Positions 18,501 to 26,302 of a DNA stretch of 64,000 nucleotides are shown in pieces. This DNA comes from UBA10347 sp905182135 (GTDB lineage: Bacteria > Actinomycetota > Acidimicrobiia > Acidimicrobiales > UBA10347), in NCBI GenBank assembly GCA_963925805.1, contig CAWUSE010000016.1, positions 1 through 64,000 of the forward strand, in the 5' to 3' direction. The notes beneath the pieces are model-generated. The model made no database searches and was not told the origin of the DNA. It worked only from the letters and a program-made list of their open reading frames with translations. The translations under genes and the position numbers were made by a program. The number at the start of each line of letters is the position of its first letter. Positions within the stretch are counted from its first letter, which is position 1.

Positions 18501-19412
18501 GGCACCGACCCGCAAATTGAAGGGTTCAAGAACAGCTCGATCGCAAACACCTATTCGTCTGTGTATCTGGCGATCTCAAGCTTCTTCGACACGTCGATCC
18601 CTCGAAATGAAGGTACCTATCGGGGCGTGACTATCATCGCCCCCGAGGGTTCCATCGTGAATGCGCTACCACCAGCGCCTATGACGATGAACACCGTCTA
18701 TGTCGCTCATGAGATCGTGATCGCCGTCTGGCAGGCACTTGCCGAAGCCGATCCATCGCGTGCATGCGCCGCATGGTCAAAGACCATGCATGGTCACGTC
18801 GCTGGTAAACGTGACGACGGGACAACCTGGGTCATGTATCACTGGCATGCCATGGGAACCCCAGGCGCTACCGCTGAGCGCGATGGATTCGCTCAGATGG
18901 GCCATCTCATCAGTCTCGGCGGGCTCGACATACCCAACCTTGAGTTTCACGAGCAAATGTTCGACGTGCGCTATCTGCAACATGAGCAACGTTGCGACAA
19001 CGCAGGTCCTGGACTGCGGCGCGGTGGAACGGGCGTGCGATACGTGGCCGACGTCCTCCAGCCAGCGACCTGGTCATACCGGGCCGAAGGGCTCGGCTCA
19101 GTAAGCGGACACGGCGTTCGTGACGGCGGCGACGGCGGGGTCGGAAACGAGTGGATCCATCCGGTCGAAGGCGACGAGTTCGTTCCACCAAAGTATGGGG
19201 TACACAAACTTGGGCCTGCACGAATGACAGCGGAGACACCTGGAGGCGGCGGCTGGGGCGACCCGTTCACACGCGACCCGCTCCTCGTATTGCGTGATGT
19301 ACGCGACGGCGTTGTCTCGCCAGAAGCTGCCCAAACCGACTACGGCGTTGCGCTCATGAGCGACGGCCGATCTGTCGATCAGGCCGCCACTACCGAGCTG
19401 AGGAATCCTTAG
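15549..19412 (+). CDS. Fused hydantoinase/oxoprolinase, HyuA-HyuB
   Basis: AGGAGG lies eight bases before the ATG. The 1287-residue protein joins two subunits usually encoded separately. Residues 1-690 are HyuA-like: an actin-like ATPase start (GVDVGGTFTDLVLVD), VHGSTIATNTMLE, MGEYERTSTAVVN, SMEIGGTSCDVLL and GAGADPGPACYGHGG. Residues from about 710 are HyuB-like: LDQITRHMGWVMTRTARST, SDPYVAGGNHLPDW, MTMNTVYVAHE and ETPGGGGWGDP. The family performs ATP-dependent opening of 5-oxoproline or N-methylhydantoin rings, or carboxylation of acetone-like ketones. A fused form also occurs in 5-oxoprolinase. It is divergent from the aminotransferase operon, suggesting shared use in amine or amide catabolism. 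Confidence 0.88.
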   Translation: MARPVAPWRIGVDVGGTFTDLVLVDADASSWVAKVPSVPSDPSHGVLAAVERVAADLGLPTREVLAQCGLFVHGSTIATNTMLEGKGATVGLVTTEGFRDVIEIRRGLRPDQWNHREPYAPVLVPRYLRLPMAGRIDADGSEHQPLDLGHIDDLLATFRDEGVESIAVAFMNSYANPAHEHAAADALSQAWDGNWISTSADVSPLMGEYERTSTAVVNATLMPLVVGYLHRLETELIERGLVRSLLLVQSNGGAASVDQLASRPVNLLLSGPAAAVGALTLYSHLVDDLGVADGDEGNLISMEIGGTSCDVLLMAGREVDTKDDIDVAGYHVSTPAIDIHTIGAGGGTIAGVDDAGMLFVGPEGAGADPGPACYGHGGALPTVTDAHLVLGRLRPGKSPGGTLDLNLQAATDAIRTHVAEPLGMSVPDAAAGIIELTEQHLLSAVEHISIERGHSPRRFSLVAAGGAGPMHGAAIGAGLGCHQVYVPRDAGALCAIGMLHADIRQDFTKVLVGSLDDLPNEVVLAGFADLESRALDTMQTEGFAEDAVHLRHELELHHPGQMWSIRVRLSAGAFDPATVRAAFEVEYERLYGHVQNDGTVMVASLRLIASASPAVQARPRTITEVTNEDLAPSEQRAVWFPNDGWVDAAVFDGAQLHPGERITGPALIEELTTTVVVRPGDELVVDPTGNFMISLAPSDRSIIAAPGVDAARSSEGLDPVILALMQNRLDQITRHMGWVMTRTARSTIFSQSHDFSCFISTPDGTLVANADGIPIHTGGGGFAVRALLGRFAGRINPGDVFLLSDPYVAGGNHLPDWVIARPIFVDDALMGFCCNRAHQNDIGGGLAGTYNPQATEIWHEGIRLPVLKLIEQGQVRDDLWELLLINCRTPELLDGDLLAMIGSTRIGGERVQALITELGQNEYLRYLDGVLDHADRRMRLAVGELPDGVFYGEDHSDNDCFVETDIAVRVTLTVTGDSVTVDFTGTDPQIEGFKNSSIANTYSSVYLAISSFFDTSIPRNEGTYRGVTIIAPEGSIVNALPPAPMTMNTVYVAHEIVIAVWQALAEADPSRACAAWSKTMHGHVAGKRDDGTTWVMYHWHAMGTPGATAERDGFAQMGHLISLGGLDIPNLEFHEQMFDVRYLQHEQRCDNAGPGLRRGGTGVRYVADVLQPATWSYRAEGLGSVSGHGVRDGGDGGVGNEWIHPVEGDEFVPPKYGVHKLGPARMTAETPGGGGWGDPFTRDPLLVLRDVRDGVVSPEAAQTDYGVALMSDGRSVDQAATTELRNP

Positions 19413-19606
19413 GACCATGTCCACTTGACCCTGTGGATAATTCCGTAGGCAATCTGTGTGCCTCGCCAACCCTCAAACTTGTAAAGACCGTAAGCCAGCA
19501 CGCTGCCAGACAACCGAATCCCGGCTGCTCGCAAGGTCATAGCGGCCACTACTCCTCGTTCGGAATCACGGAAGCAAAAATGCAGAGAGTGCCACACGGG
19601 GCTCCT

Positions 19607-19643
19607 GGATGCACACTATGACTATGGATGCACACTATGACTA
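19607..19643. repeat. Tandem duplication, 19-bp unit x2
   Basis: The unit ggatgcacactatgactat at 19607-19625 is repeated without a gap at 19626-19643 (18 of 19 bases). It lies in the 266-base gap between hyuAB and the Lin0512 gene. A short minus-strand frame in this gap shows no recognisable domain. Confidence 0.9.
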
Positions 19644-19678
19644 GCCGGACGAGGCCCTAGGCCTCCGACACCCTCTCG

Positions 19679-20017
19679 TTACTCCTCGAACGAGACGAGG
19701 ATCGCAGCGTTCGCCATGATCAACACGTCGTCGTCGCTGGGCGAGGCCACATCCAAGCCACCCTTTTTAGCCGTGACCGTCACGGTGCCGTATGGCACCT
19801 CTTCGGCCACAGCCTCACAGTCGACCTGGTCTGGTTCAGCAGCGCCGATGATGACGTCTACGAACATGTCGTGGACTGTTTTGCCGGTTGCGTTGAACAG
19901 GTTCAAGCTGCTGTGTCGCAGCGCATCGGACACTGCCCGGCGCGCTGCCTTGGTGTAATCGCCCCCATGAACGTCGACACCCATGCCCATCTCGGTAATC
20001 CAGCGGGTCTTAACCAT
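19679..20017 (-). CDS. Lin0512 family protein
   Basis: The 112-residue protein matches the Lin0512 family (conserved hypothetical CHP02058): ITEMGMGVDVHGGDYTKAARRAV, MFVDVIIGAAEPDQVD and PYGTVTVTAKKGGLDVASP. These are small single-domain proteins with no known reaction, found in Firmicutes and Actinobacteria. Its ATG overlaps the TAA of the upstream enoyl-CoA hydratase by one base (TAATG), which indicates coupled translation, so a role linked to that enzyme's pathway is likely. Confidence 0.8.
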   Translation of the reverse strand: MVKTRWITEMGMGVDVHGGDYTKAARRAVSDALRHSSLNLFNATGKTVHDMFVDVIIGAAEPDQVDCEAVAEEVPYGTVTVTAKKGGLDVASPSDDDVLIMANAAILVSFEE

Positions 20018-20853
20018 TATTCGCCTTTGAAGATAGGAGTTCGTTTCTCAACGAAGGCAGCGGCCGCCTCGCGGTGATCCGCAGTCGCCATCGTAAAGAT
20101 CATGTTGGTCGCTTCGGCATCTAGTGCTGTTGCCAGGTCAACGTCGGATGCTCGGTTCAAGTTTTCCTTCATACGAGCGATCGCTATCGGTGCCTGATCC
20201 GCAATATCGGCACACCAGCGAAGAGCGGCAGCTTCGAAGTCATCGTCGTGAAGCACGGCATTAACCAAGCCAAGTTCATAGGCCTGAGCTGCAGTGAGAC
20301 GTGGCGAACGGAAGTACAACTCTTTTGCTTTGGCCTCGCCAACAAGTCGGTTCATGAACCAGCTCCCACCAAAGTCACCGGATGCCCCAACATTGGCGAA
20401 TGCGGTGACCAGGAGCGCCTTCGGAGCGGCTACCCGCAAGTCGGCGGCGAGTGCAATAGACATTCCAGCCCCAGCTGCAGCACCCGGCAGCGCAGCAACG
20501 ACAGGCTTAGGGAAGTTGTGTAAAGCCAGTGACACTTCTCGTTGGCGGCGCTGCAGGTCGACCACACGATCATCATCGCTCATGGTCGCCCGTTGACCCT
20601 CGCCACTCATATGCGACTGGTTCATGGCCTTTACGTCACCACCAGCGCAGAAGGCACCACCCGCACCTGTGACCATCACCACGCGCACAGCGTCGTCAGT
20701 CTCGATCGCTTGAAGCGCCGTGTTGAATCCGTCGTACATTTCCTGGGACAATGCGTTACGACGGTCCGGTCGGTTGAATGTGAGAACGGCAACGCGATCC
20801 TCAATTCGCCCGAGCAGATCGTTTGTACCTGTTTCTAGCGCTGCAGCCATCAT
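20017..20853 (-). CDS. Enoyl-CoA hydratase/isomerase family protein
   Basis: AGGAG precedes the first of two adjacent ATGs. The 278-residue crotonase shows FNRPDRRNALSQEMYDGF, TGAGGAFCAGGDVKAMNQ (oxyanion hole) and LPGAAAGAGMSIALAADLRVAA. The extra stretch between the two oxyanion segments and the residues FANVGASGDFGGSWFMNRLVG resemble short-chain enoyl-CoA hydratases of the CaiD/PaaG group. It is coupled to the Lin0512 protein. The substrate is unknown. Confidence 0.88.
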   Translation of the reverse strand: MMAAALETGTNDLLGRIEDRVAVLTFNRPDRRNALSQEMYDGFNTALQAIETDDAVRVVMVTGAGGAFCAGGDVKAMNQSHMSGEGQRATMSDDDRVVDLQRRQREVSLALHNFPKPVVAALPGAAAGAGMSIALAADLRVAAPKALLVTAFANVGASGDFGGSWFMNRLVGEAKAKELYFRSPRLTAAQAYELGLVNAVLHDDDFEAAALRWCADIADQAPIAIARMKENLNRASDVDLATALDAEATNMIFTMATADHREAAAAFVEKRTPIFKGE

Positions 20854-21219
20854 GAACTCCTGTCAATGGATTATCGAAGAGACATTAGTTGGGTACTAGG
20901 CGCAAACCCGATTTCGGTTCAAAGGGTGACCGCTTTAGACAGGAACTAACCAAAGGCCGCTGCCGCTCGCAGCACCACTAAGAACGTGCTCAGCGCACAC
21001 AGTGTCCGTTCCACTGGACACACAGTGTCGGTCAGGCACCAGCGTCACTATGTCCAGACCCCGGTCCGTGAAGTTTCTGCCCCTACCGACAAGCAGGCCC
21101 GACGGTCATGGTCTCCGACTTACCACAAAAATTCTGAGCGACCTAGCGACCTGAACGAGCCCGTGGCCTATGACATCGACCGACAATTCGTAGCGGCAAC
21201 CGAACTACTGGATAGGGCG
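20854..21219. other. 366-base gap with an inverted/direct repeat near its start
   Basis: No gene is recognised. At 20997-21029 the decamer acacagtgtc occurs twice, at 20997-21006 and 21020-21029. Overlapping it, GTGTCC (21002-21007) and GGACAC (21016-21021) form an inverted repeat with an 8-base spacer. This could be a regulator site or a small structure; it lies about 150 bases upstream of the enoyl-CoA hydratase start, on the side expected for its promoter. Confidence 0.45.
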
Positions 21220-21798
21220 CTATCGGAGCCCATCCAGATGGCTGGTTACATTGAATTCAATTAGGCGGGCCGAATCCAACGTCGTGGCAACTCGACAGAT
21301 TGACGCTTGGCCTAAGAACAATCGCCATGTGGTGTCATCACTAGCGCCGAGCGCCCAGGCTACCGACGCCTTAATCGGCGACACATGGCTCACCACAACG
21401 ATATTTTGGTGCACCGCGTCGACCGCTAAGTCGGCCAAACCGTGACGAACTCGACTGCCCAGTTCGTTCAGGGTCTCGCCGTTTGGTGGGCGAAAATCAA
21501 GGTCGTTACGCCACAGGGCCCACGTCTCAGCCGGCACGTCTTTGACTGGCTTGGCTTCCCAGTCGCCATAGTCCAGCTCGATGAAACGCTCGTCGGTCTC
21601 AACCGGCTGTCCAATGGCCGCAGCGGTCTGTTGGGCTCGCACAAGGGGGCTGGCTATCACCCGGTCAACCGGCCCAATCGCCGCAGCCGCAGCCCGGGCC
21701 TGTTGTACGCCAAGTTCGTCGAGCTCGAGATCGATACGGCCCTGGAGCAGGCCACCTGCATTGGCCTTAGTTCGACCATGGCGTAGAAGAATCAGCAT
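21220..21798 (-). CDS. Histidine phosphatase family protein
   Basis: The 192-residue protein starts MLILLRHGRTKANAGGLLQG, with the catalytic RHG at residues 6-8. It continues with RVIASPLVRAQQTAAAI, the acid residue in FIELDYGDWE, and VVVSHVSPIKA with the second catalytic His. This is the phosphoglycerate-mutase-like fold. In many actinobacteria an equivalent domain follows a C4 zinc-ribbon protein, often fused to RNase H; here that order is kept with a membrane protein in between and no RNase H domain. Substrates may be small phosphomonoesters. Confidence 0.88.
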   Translation of the reverse strand: MLILLRHGRTKANAGGLLQGRIDLELDELGVQQARAAAAAIGPVDRVIASPLVRAQQTAAAIGQPVETDERFIELDYGDWEAKPVKDVPAETWALWRNDLDFRPPNGETLNELGSRVRHGLADLAVDAVHQNIVVVSHVSPIKASVAWALGASDDTTWRLFLGQASICRVATTLDSARLIEFNVTSHLDGLR

Positions 21799-21813
21799 CG
21801 GTAGTCCTGTCTG

Positions 21814-22293
21814 TCAGCGTAGCAGCGCACGGTCAACGCGACCGCTGGAGCGAAAGAGGTCGCGTCGTTTCGGATCATTCAGGCCAAGGAAGCGGTAGAG
21901 CCACACAAAAACGAGAGCTCCAATGATTTCAAGCACGATGGCCAACGCTGTGGGCGGCACGCTCGGCCGACTTTCGTCGAGGCTAAGGCCGAACGTGGGC
22001 CACCAAAAAAGGTCCTTGTTCGTCCATGTTCCGGCAAGGGCTTGGTGCACGAAAACGCCGATTGGGAGGCCAAGCCAGCGCCGTTGGAAGAGGCGTCGTC
22101 CCCAACCAATGAGCATGACCGCAATCATCATCACAACCGGGAACAAGACCGAATGCATCACCCACGGAGGGCCCCATAAAAAGTCCAGCCAGGGCAGCAG
22201 CGATCCAGCCATTATCAATCGATAGTCAAGCGCCGCCGAGTCAAAGACCAACAGCACGAGCGCAAACGAGAGCGCGAGGAACCAGAGGAACAT
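21814..22293 (-). CDS. Conserved membrane protein, unknown function
   Basis: The 159-residue protein has about four hydrophobic segments: residues 1-17, 43-62, 77-90 with the intervening basic GRRLFQRRW loop, and 121-140. The spacing of His/Asp residues (DYRLIMAGSLLPWLD, WVMHSVLF, FVHQALAGT) recalls DUF457/YdjM-type membrane-bound metal hydrolases, but this is weak. It lies 15 bases upstream of the histidine phosphatase and 19 downstream of the zinc-ribbon gene, so it belongs to that operon. I do not recognise a named family. Confidence 0.65.
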   Translation of the reverse strand: MFLWFLALSFALVLLVFDSAALDYRLIMAGSLLPWLDFLWGPPWVMHSVLFPVVMMIAVMLIGWGRRLFQRRWLGLPIGVFVHQALAGTWTNKDLFWWPTFGLSLDESRPSVPPTALAIVLEIIGALVFVWLYRFLGLNDPKRRDLFRSSGRVDRALLR

Positions 22294-22312
22294 ATGCGAA
22301 TATCAGCTGTGC

Positions 22313-23023
22313 TCAGCGCACCAAGATGCGGTTGCATTCGCCGCACCGGACGATGCTGCCCTCAGGCTCTTTGCGGACTCGGTCATATTCGATGGAGGGC
22401 AAGGTCAGGTGGCAGCCCTGACATGTCTTGGCGATGAGTCGGCAGATACCTACTCCACCGCAGTCAGCTCGTGATTGCTCGTAGCTCGTGATGAGTTCGG
22501 GGTCGACCTCGGTGATGGCTTCGGCCCGCTCTGACTGCTGGGACTCGATCTCGGCCCGGATAGAGCTCTGAGACGCTGCCAAAGAGTCGATCGCTTGCTC
22601 TCGCCGTTGCTCTACAGAAAGGAGCTTGTCATCAAACGCACCAAGCGACACATCGAGCGGTTCGGCTTCCTCCATCGCTTCGAGGACATGGTCTTCGATC
22701 TCGGCGCGACGCCGATTCAGCGTGACCACTTCGTCTTGAATGGCCTGCAGGTCTTTGTGTGCAGTGACGCTGCCGTCGTAGAGTCGCAGGTTCTCTTTGT
22801 CGATCCGAGCGGTCACGATCGCTGCCTCGTCTTCGAAACGCTTCTGTTCGCGCTCGACCTGATGGTGTCGCTCCGCTGCCCCGGCTCGCTCGGCCTCAAG
22901 GTGTGATTGCTCGTCGTCGAGCAGTGTCAGCACAGAGAACTCAGGAAGTGTCGTGAGGCTATGCGCCAACCGGTCAATCGTTGAATCGTGATCCTGGACA
23001 ACCAACAACTGCGCAAGGGTCAT
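22313..23023 (-). CDS. C4-type zinc-ribbon coiled-coil protein
   Basis: The 236-residue protein has a long charged coiled coil (about residues 25-165, heptads of E/R/Q/L), then a zinc ribbon with CQGCHL and CGEC near the C-terminus. This is the CT398/DUF164-like family, thought to act as a nucleic-acid or secretion-complex adaptor. In actinobacteria it typically neighbours RNase H/phosphatase genes, as here. It sits 24 bases downstream of the penicillin-binding protein gene and probably shares its transcript. Confidence 0.85.
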   Translation of the reverse strand: MTLAQLLVVQDHDSTIDRLAHSLTTLPEFSVLTLLDDEQSHLEAERAGAAERHHQVEREQKRFEDEAAIVTARIDKENLRLYDGSVTAHKDLQAIQDEVVTLNRRRAEIEDHVLEAMEEAEPLDVSLGAFDDKLLSVEQRREQAIDSLAASQSSIRAEIESQQSERAEAITEVDPELITSYEQSRADCGGVGICRLIAKTCQGCHLTLPSIEYDRVRKEPEGSIVRCGECNRILVR

Positions 23024-23047
23024 CGGCGCAGTGTAGAGCTTGGCTGC

Positions 23048-25549
23048 TCATGGCGGAGGATTAGCGTAACAGGTGTCGATGACACCGTCGGCGTTTGTAT
23101 CTACGCCATAGGGGAACCCTGTAGGGCAAACCTCAGAGCTGCCGCTAGCTGGTGGTGGCGAATTGCCCACTACTTGGTAACACGTGTCGCCAACGCCATT
23201 GCCTGAGGTATCTCGCAGCTCGTACCCCTGCTCGCACAACCCGTCCTCGTTCGGTTCCTGTTGAGTAGCAACACATGTATCGGTAGAGCCGTCGGCGTCA
23301 ATATCGATCGCTTGTGTCTCTGGGCCGCAGTTCACATTGCCGAAGTCGTTGTTCTGCCTCGCTCCAGCGCGACAGAACAGTTCGATCAGATCACCGTCGC
23401 CAGCATCGAGCACACCGCAGCGCACAAACCCGGCCGAACCGGGGTTGACGATGCATTGGTCGATGGTGCCATCGTTGTTCGTGTCGGTTGGTGAATAGCC
23501 CGGGTAGGCAGCACACACATTCTCTGTGGTTAGGTCACCGTCTTCTCGGATCAGACGCCCTGCACGGGTCCCTGGACACACGGGGAAGGTCTCCGTGTCG
23601 AGATCTTCGTGGTAGGCCGTCATGAACTGACCCCACGCTTGCGCCGGAAATGAACCACCGGTTACGTTCCGGCCGCCCACACCACGCATCTCGACACGTT
23701 CTTGAGGGTTGCCCATCCACACCGAGGTGGCGAGTTGGGGTGTGAACCCGATGAACCAGGCATCGCTGAAATTCTCGGTCGTACCTGTCTTGCCGCCAGC
23801 AGGCTGGTCCGGAATCTGTGCCTGCGTGCCAGTGCCGCGAATTACGTTCTGTTCGAGCACCTGGGCTGCGAGACAGGCAATGTCTTCGCCAAGCACGCGA
23901 GTGCCTTGCGCCTGGTGCTGGTAGAGCACCTTGCCGGAAGCGTCTTCGATGCGGTCGATGTAATACGGCTCGTGGCGCACGCCACGGTTGGCGATGGTGG
24001 CATAGGCGCTTGCTACTTCGAGCGGACGGACTTCGGTGGTGCCTAGCGGCAGGCTCTTGTTGTTGTCTAGAACCGGATCGAGTTTGAGCCCCAGCCGATT
24101 CGCCGTCTCGATGACGTTCGGAATACCGACAGCTTGACCGAGTCGCACGAAGCCACAGTTCGACGAGCGGGTTACATGGTTCACCAAAGTGTCGACGCTT
24201 CCCTCGGAATTACCGAAGTTGTTCACCGTGTAGATGGGGTTGGCCGACCCCGTGTTGTCGAATAAACACGGACCAACGCCTGAGATGGTGTCGTCCGGAA
24301 CAAAGCCGGCTTCGAGTGCAGCGATCAGTACGAAAGTCTTGAACGATGAACCCGGCTGACGCTCGCCTTGGGTGGCCAGATTGAACTTGGCTTCTTTGAA
24401 TCGAGGGCCACCGACCAATGCACGCACCGCACCCGTGCCAGGCTCGATCGCGGCGATCGCCATGGTGAAGCGGGTCTCGTTCTCTTCGTCGGTATTGCCA
24501 GGAAGAATTGCGAAGTCAACGGGAACGTGGGTGTCACGAGCGTTTTCGGCCTCAACCTGCGCCACGGAGTCATAGGTCGTGAAGATACGCAGCCCCCCAC
24601 GGAACAACGCCTTGACGCGACTCTCTTGGGTTTCGCCTACAAGGGCGATCACCTCGGGAGCCAGGTTCGCTGGCAAATTCCCGTCGATAAAGCGGCGGCG
24701 GACTTCTGCGACGTAGTAATCCTCGGGAAGTTGAGTTTCGAGAAAGTTGCGTTCACTAGGAAGCGGGACCCGGTTGTAAAAACGGGCCTCTTCTTCGTCG
24801 ATAGCGCCTACCTCGACTAGACGTTTGAAGACGATCTGGCGCTGACGCTGGGCCGCCGCAGGATTAATAAACGGGTCGTATTCGCCAGGACTGGAGATCA
24901 GGGCAGCAAGCAAGGCAGTTTCGGGCCAATCGAGATCCGTGGCGTCCTTATCAAAGTAGACCTCAGCGGCTGCCTGTACGCCGTACGCTCCAGCTCCGAA
25001 GTACACCGAGTTCAGATATGCCTCAAGGATTTCACCCTTGCTCAGGTCATTTTCCATGCGCCACGACAACACGGCCTCACGGACCTTGATCGGAATCGAC
25101 CGTTCGGTTCGTTCGGCTTCAGTAAGCACACGGTTCTTGACCAGTTGCTGTGAAATAGTCGAACCGCCCTGTGAGATGCCACCTGCACCCACATTCTCGA
25201 CAAGAGCGCGAAACGTCGCCCGTAAATTGATGCCCGGGTGTGTGAAGAACTCAGCGTCCTCAATGGTCACCACCGACGTGATCAGTTGGTCGGGCATGTC
25301 TTGGAGCGTTAATAACTCACGGTTCGAGCCATCGTCGACGAAGCGAAAAATTTCGTTGTCATCCCTGTCATAGAGCAGGGTGCGGGTATCCAGACCCGTC
25401 AGTGAAATCTCAAAGCCCGCTTCGCCGTGAACGGCCTCGGTCAACGACCCGATTTGCGGGCCCACGACCGCTCCCGCAGACACCACAGTCACCGCCAACA
25501 GGGTCACCACGAAGAACATTCGCAGCAATGTCGAACCGATCCGAAGCAC
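23048..25549 (-). CDS. Class A penicillin-binding protein with C-terminal calcium-loop repeats
   Basis: The 833-residue protein starts at GTG. Residues 8-30 are a signal-anchor helix, placing the enzyme outside the membrane. The GT51 transglycosylase has its catalytic Glu97 in EDAEFFTHPG and GGSTISQQLVKN at 129-139. The transpeptidase has SSFK at 401-404, SSN at 462-464 and GGKTGTTENFSDAW. It polymerises and cross-links peptidoglycan. The last ~170 residues are unusual: four copies of a thrombospondin-type-3/EF-like loop (DTNNDGTIDQC, DIDADGSTDTC, DTSGNGVGDTC, DTNADGVIDTC), each bounded by cysteines. This suggests a calcium-stabilised, disulfide-bonded extracytoplasmic tail. Confidence 0.92.
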   Translation of the reverse strand: MLRIGSTLLRMFFVVTLLAVTVVSAGAVVGPQIGSLTEAVHGEAGFEISLTGLDTRTLLYDRDDNEIFRFVDDGSNRELLTLQDMPDQLITSVVTIEDAEFFTHPGINLRATFRALVENVGAGGISQGGSTISQQLVKNRVLTEAERTERSIPIKVREAVLSWRMENDLSKGEILEAYLNSVYFGAGAYGVQAAAEVYFDKDATDLDWPETALLAALISSPGEYDPFINPAAAQRQRQIVFKRLVEVGAIDEEEARFYNRVPLPSERNFLETQLPEDYYVAEVRRRFIDGNLPANLAPEVIALVGETQESRVKALFRGGLRIFTTYDSVAQVEAENARDTHVPVDFAILPGNTDEENETRFTMAIAAIEPGTGAVRALVGGPRFKEAKFNLATQGERQPGSSFKTFVLIAALEAGFVPDDTISGVGPCLFDNTGSANPIYTVNNFGNSEGSVDTLVNHVTRSSNCGFVRLGQAVGIPNVIETANRLGLKLDPVLDNNKSLPLGTTEVRPLEVASAYATIANRGVRHEPYYIDRIEDASGKVLYQHQAQGTRVLGEDIACLAAQVLEQNVIRGTGTQAQIPDQPAGGKTGTTENFSDAWFIGFTPQLATSVWMGNPQERVEMRGVGGRNVTGGSFPAQAWGQFMTAYHEDLDTETFPVCPGTRAGRLIREDGDLTTENVCAAYPGYSPTDTNNDGTIDQCIVNPGSAGFVRCGVLDAGDGDLIELFCRAGARQNNDFGNVNCGPETQAIDIDADGSTDTCVATQQEPNEDGLCEQGYELRDTSGNGVGDTCYQVVGNSPPPASGSSEVCPTGFPYGVDTNADGVIDTCYANPPP

Positions 25550-25649
25550 GTGACGAGGTTAGCTGGCCGTGGGCGTCCCGGATCGGCACCCTGCTTCGAT
25601 TAGGGAGCATCCCCCGGACCAGGCCCAATCGCACCAGGACAAAAATCCA

Positions 25650-25679
25650 AACGCCCCGCCGGGGGGAAGGCGGGGCGTT
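25650..25679 (-). terminator. Strong bidirectional intrinsic terminator
   Basis: An 11-bp GC-rich stem (aacgccccgcc at 25650-25660, ggcggggcgtt at 25669-25679) closes an 8-base loop. It is followed on the minus strand by a T-rich tract (TTTGGATTTTTG) and on the plus strand by a shorter T-run. It lies between the 111-residue membrane-protein gene, which it would terminate, and the start of the penicillin-binding protein gene. Confidence 0.85.
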
Positions 25680-25857
25680 TCATCAGCGAACTCGGTCCGG
25701 GGGACAGAGCAGAGCCGCTGTGGACTTGCTGCCATGATGGTAACGAATTACACCTATGTCGTCTACGTGACAGGTGCCACCAGACTTACAGGAATAAATG
25801 CATCGTCTTTGATCGCTGCGTGCCAACGTAGGTTGCGCATCGCGCGTCCAAACAGAA

Positions 25858-26193
25858 TCAATACTGCGCGTACAGCAGGAAACTAGCAACTGCGCCGATG
25901 GCCAAGAAGAACATCGCTGCCTTGGCTGCGGCTTTGGCCATCCCGAAGAAGAAGCCGAGCAGTGCTACTGCGGCGATGACAGCCAAGATGACCACAAAAG
26001 TAGTGTTCACGCTGCTGGCTAGCAGCCCTTCGGGGATGCGGTCCACTACCGAGGTCGGAAGCTGATTCAGCACTGCGTCAGGGACCTCCTCGATGACGCC
26101 TTCGCGAAGAGCGCTGACGACCTCGGGGAACCGTTCACGTAGTTCTTGAGGCAGCGCTTCGATCTCATTGGGGTCGAGTTGCAAGATTGGCAC
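25858..26193 (-). CDS. Small membrane protein with acidic helical N-terminus
   Basis: The 111-residue product starts at GTG. Residues 1-60 are acidic and helical with repeated 'LP-x-ELRERFPE / VPDAVLNQLP / IPEGLL' elements. Two hydrophobic segments follow, at about 65-84 and 88-108, separated by the basic KAAAKA. The helical repeats may be a docking arm. I know of no named family, but its position upstream of the penicillin-binding protein and its clear terminator support a real gene. Confidence 0.6.
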   Translation of the reverse strand: MPILQLDPNEIEALPQELRERFPEVVSALREGVIEEVPDAVLNQLPTSVVDRIPEGLLASSVNTTFVVILAVIAAVALLGFFFGMAKAAAKAAMFFLAIGAVASFLLYAQY

Positions 26194-26240
26194 AGTAAGA
26201 CTGTACGACTCGGAGTGGCTCTAGATCGGGCACCCCGACT

Positions 26241-26290
26241 AGCATTAGCTCAGACATGAACTCTCAGCATTAGCTCAGACATGAACTCTC
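26241..26290. repeat. Tandem duplication, 25-bp unit x2, abutting a ribosome binding site
   Basis: Two perfect 25-base copies (starting agcattagctcagac, at 26241-26265 and 26266-26290) sit end to end directly upstream of the AGGAGG that serves the class II aldolase gene. The duplication therefore lies in its 5' leader. Confidence 0.95.
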
Positions 26291-26302
26291 AGGAGGCCTG
26301 CC

